From Campylobacteraceae bacterium (GTDB taxonomy: Bacteria > Campylobacterota > Campylobacteria > Campylobacterales > Sulfurovaceae): a stretch of DNA of 5,626 bases. Of the stretch, positions 4,765-5,626 are shown in pieces. Position 1 is the first letter of the stretch; each line of letters starts with the position of its first letter. The stretch is taken from assembly GCA_027083075.1 (NCBI GenBank), contig JALWQQ010000124.1, positions 1 through 5,626 on the forward strand, given 5' to 3'. Made by a program: the position numbers and the translations under genes. The notes below the pieces were generated by a model, which ran no database searches, was not told the origin of the DNA, and saw only the letters and a list, made by a program, of their open reading frames with translations.

Positions 4765-5586
4765 ATGAAGAGGCACATTAGCCTGTGGTGTTCACAGCTC
4801 TTCGGACGTTTTGCCGACAAGGCGTTTCCGTCGATCGTACAACATATGATCAACGCACTCTATGTCAAACTCATGGGGGTTGATCTCTCGCGTTTCAAAA
4901 AGGCGTGCGACTACCCTACGCTCAATGCGCTCTTTACAAGAGAGCTCGAAAGCCTACCGCCGATGCCGCGTGCTAAAAGTAAAGTCATCGCACCGGTGGA
5001 CGGTCTGGTGACCGAATGCGGTGTCGTAGAAGCGGGCAGACTCTATCAGATCAAAGGTATGGCATACGATTTGGCAACGCTACTACACGAAGATTCGGTA
5101 GAGAGACTCAAACGGATGGAGGGTGGAGCCTATGCCAACTACTATCTGGCGCCTTGCGATTACCATCGCTACCATGCCCCTACCGATCTTGAGGTGTCGG
5201 AAGTACGCTATATCCCGGGCAAACTCTATCCGGTTAACCTTCGTTATCTACGTAAAAAACCGAAACTCTTTTTAGAAAACGAACGTGTTGTGCTAAAAGC
5301 CCATGATGCAAAGGGACGATTGCACTTTATCGTGCTTGTCGGTGCGCTCAATGTCGGCAGGTTGCGACTCGATTTTTTGCCGACGCTACAAGAGGATGCA
5401 AAGGCGCGCAAAGAGCGTGTTTACGACTTTACTGCAAAGCCTGTCTTATTGCAGCGAGGAGAGCAGATGGGATACTTCGAGATGGGATCAACGGTCGTAC
5501 ATATCGCCCAAAAGGGCGCCATGCGTTTGGAGCTCGAGATCAACCGCAAGGTTCGTTTCGGCGATGTCGTCGGAAAGTTGCGTTAA
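4765..5586 (+). CDS. psd: Phosphatidylserine decarboxylase proenzyme
   Basis: The 273-residue protein decarboxylates phosphatidylserine to phosphatidylethanolamine, the last step of PE synthesis, at the inner membrane. It is made as a proenzyme that self-cleaves, forming a pyruvoyl group. The cleavage site is Gly241-Ser242 in FEMGST, a variant of the common LGST, giving a beta chain of 241 and an alpha chain of 32 residues. The triad partners are visible: Asp79 in APVDG and His137 in CDYHRYHAPTD. VGALNVGR at 192-199 and the YYLAPCDYHRYH block (126-137) are typical of the family. The N-terminal 30 or so residues are amphipathic and probably touch the membrane; there is no signal peptide. Length fits the short bacterial type. 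It has its own promoter and AGGAG site. The stop codon overlaps the ribosome site of the next gene, so the two are likely one transcript. Confidence 0.95.
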   Translation: MKRHISLWCSQLFGRFADKAFPSIVQHMINALYVKLMGVDLSRFKKACDYPTLNALFTRELESLPPMPRAKSKVIAPVDGLVTECGVVEAGRLYQIKGMAYDLATLLHEDSVERLKRMEGGAYANYYLAPCDYHRYHAPTDLEVSEVRYIPGKLYPVNLRYLRKKPKLFLENERVVLKAHDAKGRLHFIVLVGALNVGRLRLDFLPTLQEDAKARKERVYDFTAKPVLLQRGEQMGYFEMGSTVVHIAQKGAMRLELEINRKVRFGDVVGKLR

Positions 5587-5595
5587 GGAGCATAG

Positions 5596-5626
5596 ATGGT
5601 TATCAAAGAGATCGAAGAGTTTTCGC
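5596..5626 (+). CDS. Start of an unidentified gene (partial, runs off the window)
   Basis: Ten codons are visible, reading MVIKEIEEFS, after the ATG at 5596. AAGGAG (5585-5590) overlaps the psd stop codon and lies five bases upstream, and the gap from psd is nine bases, so it is probably co-transcribed with psd. Ten residues are too few to identify it. nadA often follows psd in related genomes as far as I recall, but nothing visible here confirms that. Confidence 0.7.
   Translation, partial: MVIKEIEEFS

Noticed and set aside
1..5626. CRISPR array, insertion sequence, tRNA/rRNA gene, prophage or defence system
   Set aside because: I saw no spaced direct repeats, terminal inverted repeats, transposase or integrase motifs, or cloverleaf sequences; the window is filled by the genes listed.

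Overview
The window looks like ordinary, tightly packed chromosome from a member of the Campylobacterota (Epsilonproteobacteria). Three things point there. The gene neighbourhood (lipoprotein, Slt, YggT-family protein, GltX-type protein, then psd) resembles, from memory, the slt/yggT/gltX...psd neighbourhood of Campylobacter and the slt/hypothetical/gltX2 cluster of Helicobacter. The promoters are of the AT-rich TTTGCTATAAT kind. A stand-alone CZB (chemoreceptor zinc-binding) protein is also present. No genome was searched, so the genus is left open.

Layout: (1) 57-554 (+), a small predicted lipoprotein of unknown function. (2) 3331-555 (-), a three-gene operon read right to left: a GltX (glutamyl-tRNA synthetase)-like gene, a YggT-family membrane protein and a periplasmic lytic transglycosylase. 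The first two overlap by ATGA and the last two are 3 bases apart. (3) 3332-3461, a divergent promoter region. (4) 3462-3941 (+), a CZB-domain protein. (5) 4675-3938 (-), a DEDDh-type 3'-5' exonuclease with an ExoX-like C-terminus. (6) 4676-4764, a second divergent promoter region. (7) 4765-5586 (+), phosphatidylserine decarboxylase, followed after 9 bases by the first ten codons of another gene. Both convergent gene pairs end with no spacer: stop codons abut at 554/555 and share TTAA at 3938-3941. No gene-free stretch exceeds 300 bases.

The most notable object is the GltX-like gene. The reading frame is intact, and the C-terminal anticodon-binding part plus several structural signatures are well kept. 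The catalytic signatures are gone: the HIGH region reads SPDA in place of HIGN, the PSPTG stretch is replaced, the KMSKR loop is missing from a shortened segment, and the RGED-type segment is altered. It looks like a catalytically dead glutamyl-tRNA synthetase kept in the conserved operon position, possibly a tRNA-binding pseudoenzyme. If so, another enzyme in this genome must charge tRNA-Glu and tRNA-Gln. The remaining genes look like conventional housekeeping functions: cell-wall turnover, membrane/envelope, DNA metabolism, and phosphatidylethanolamine synthesis.
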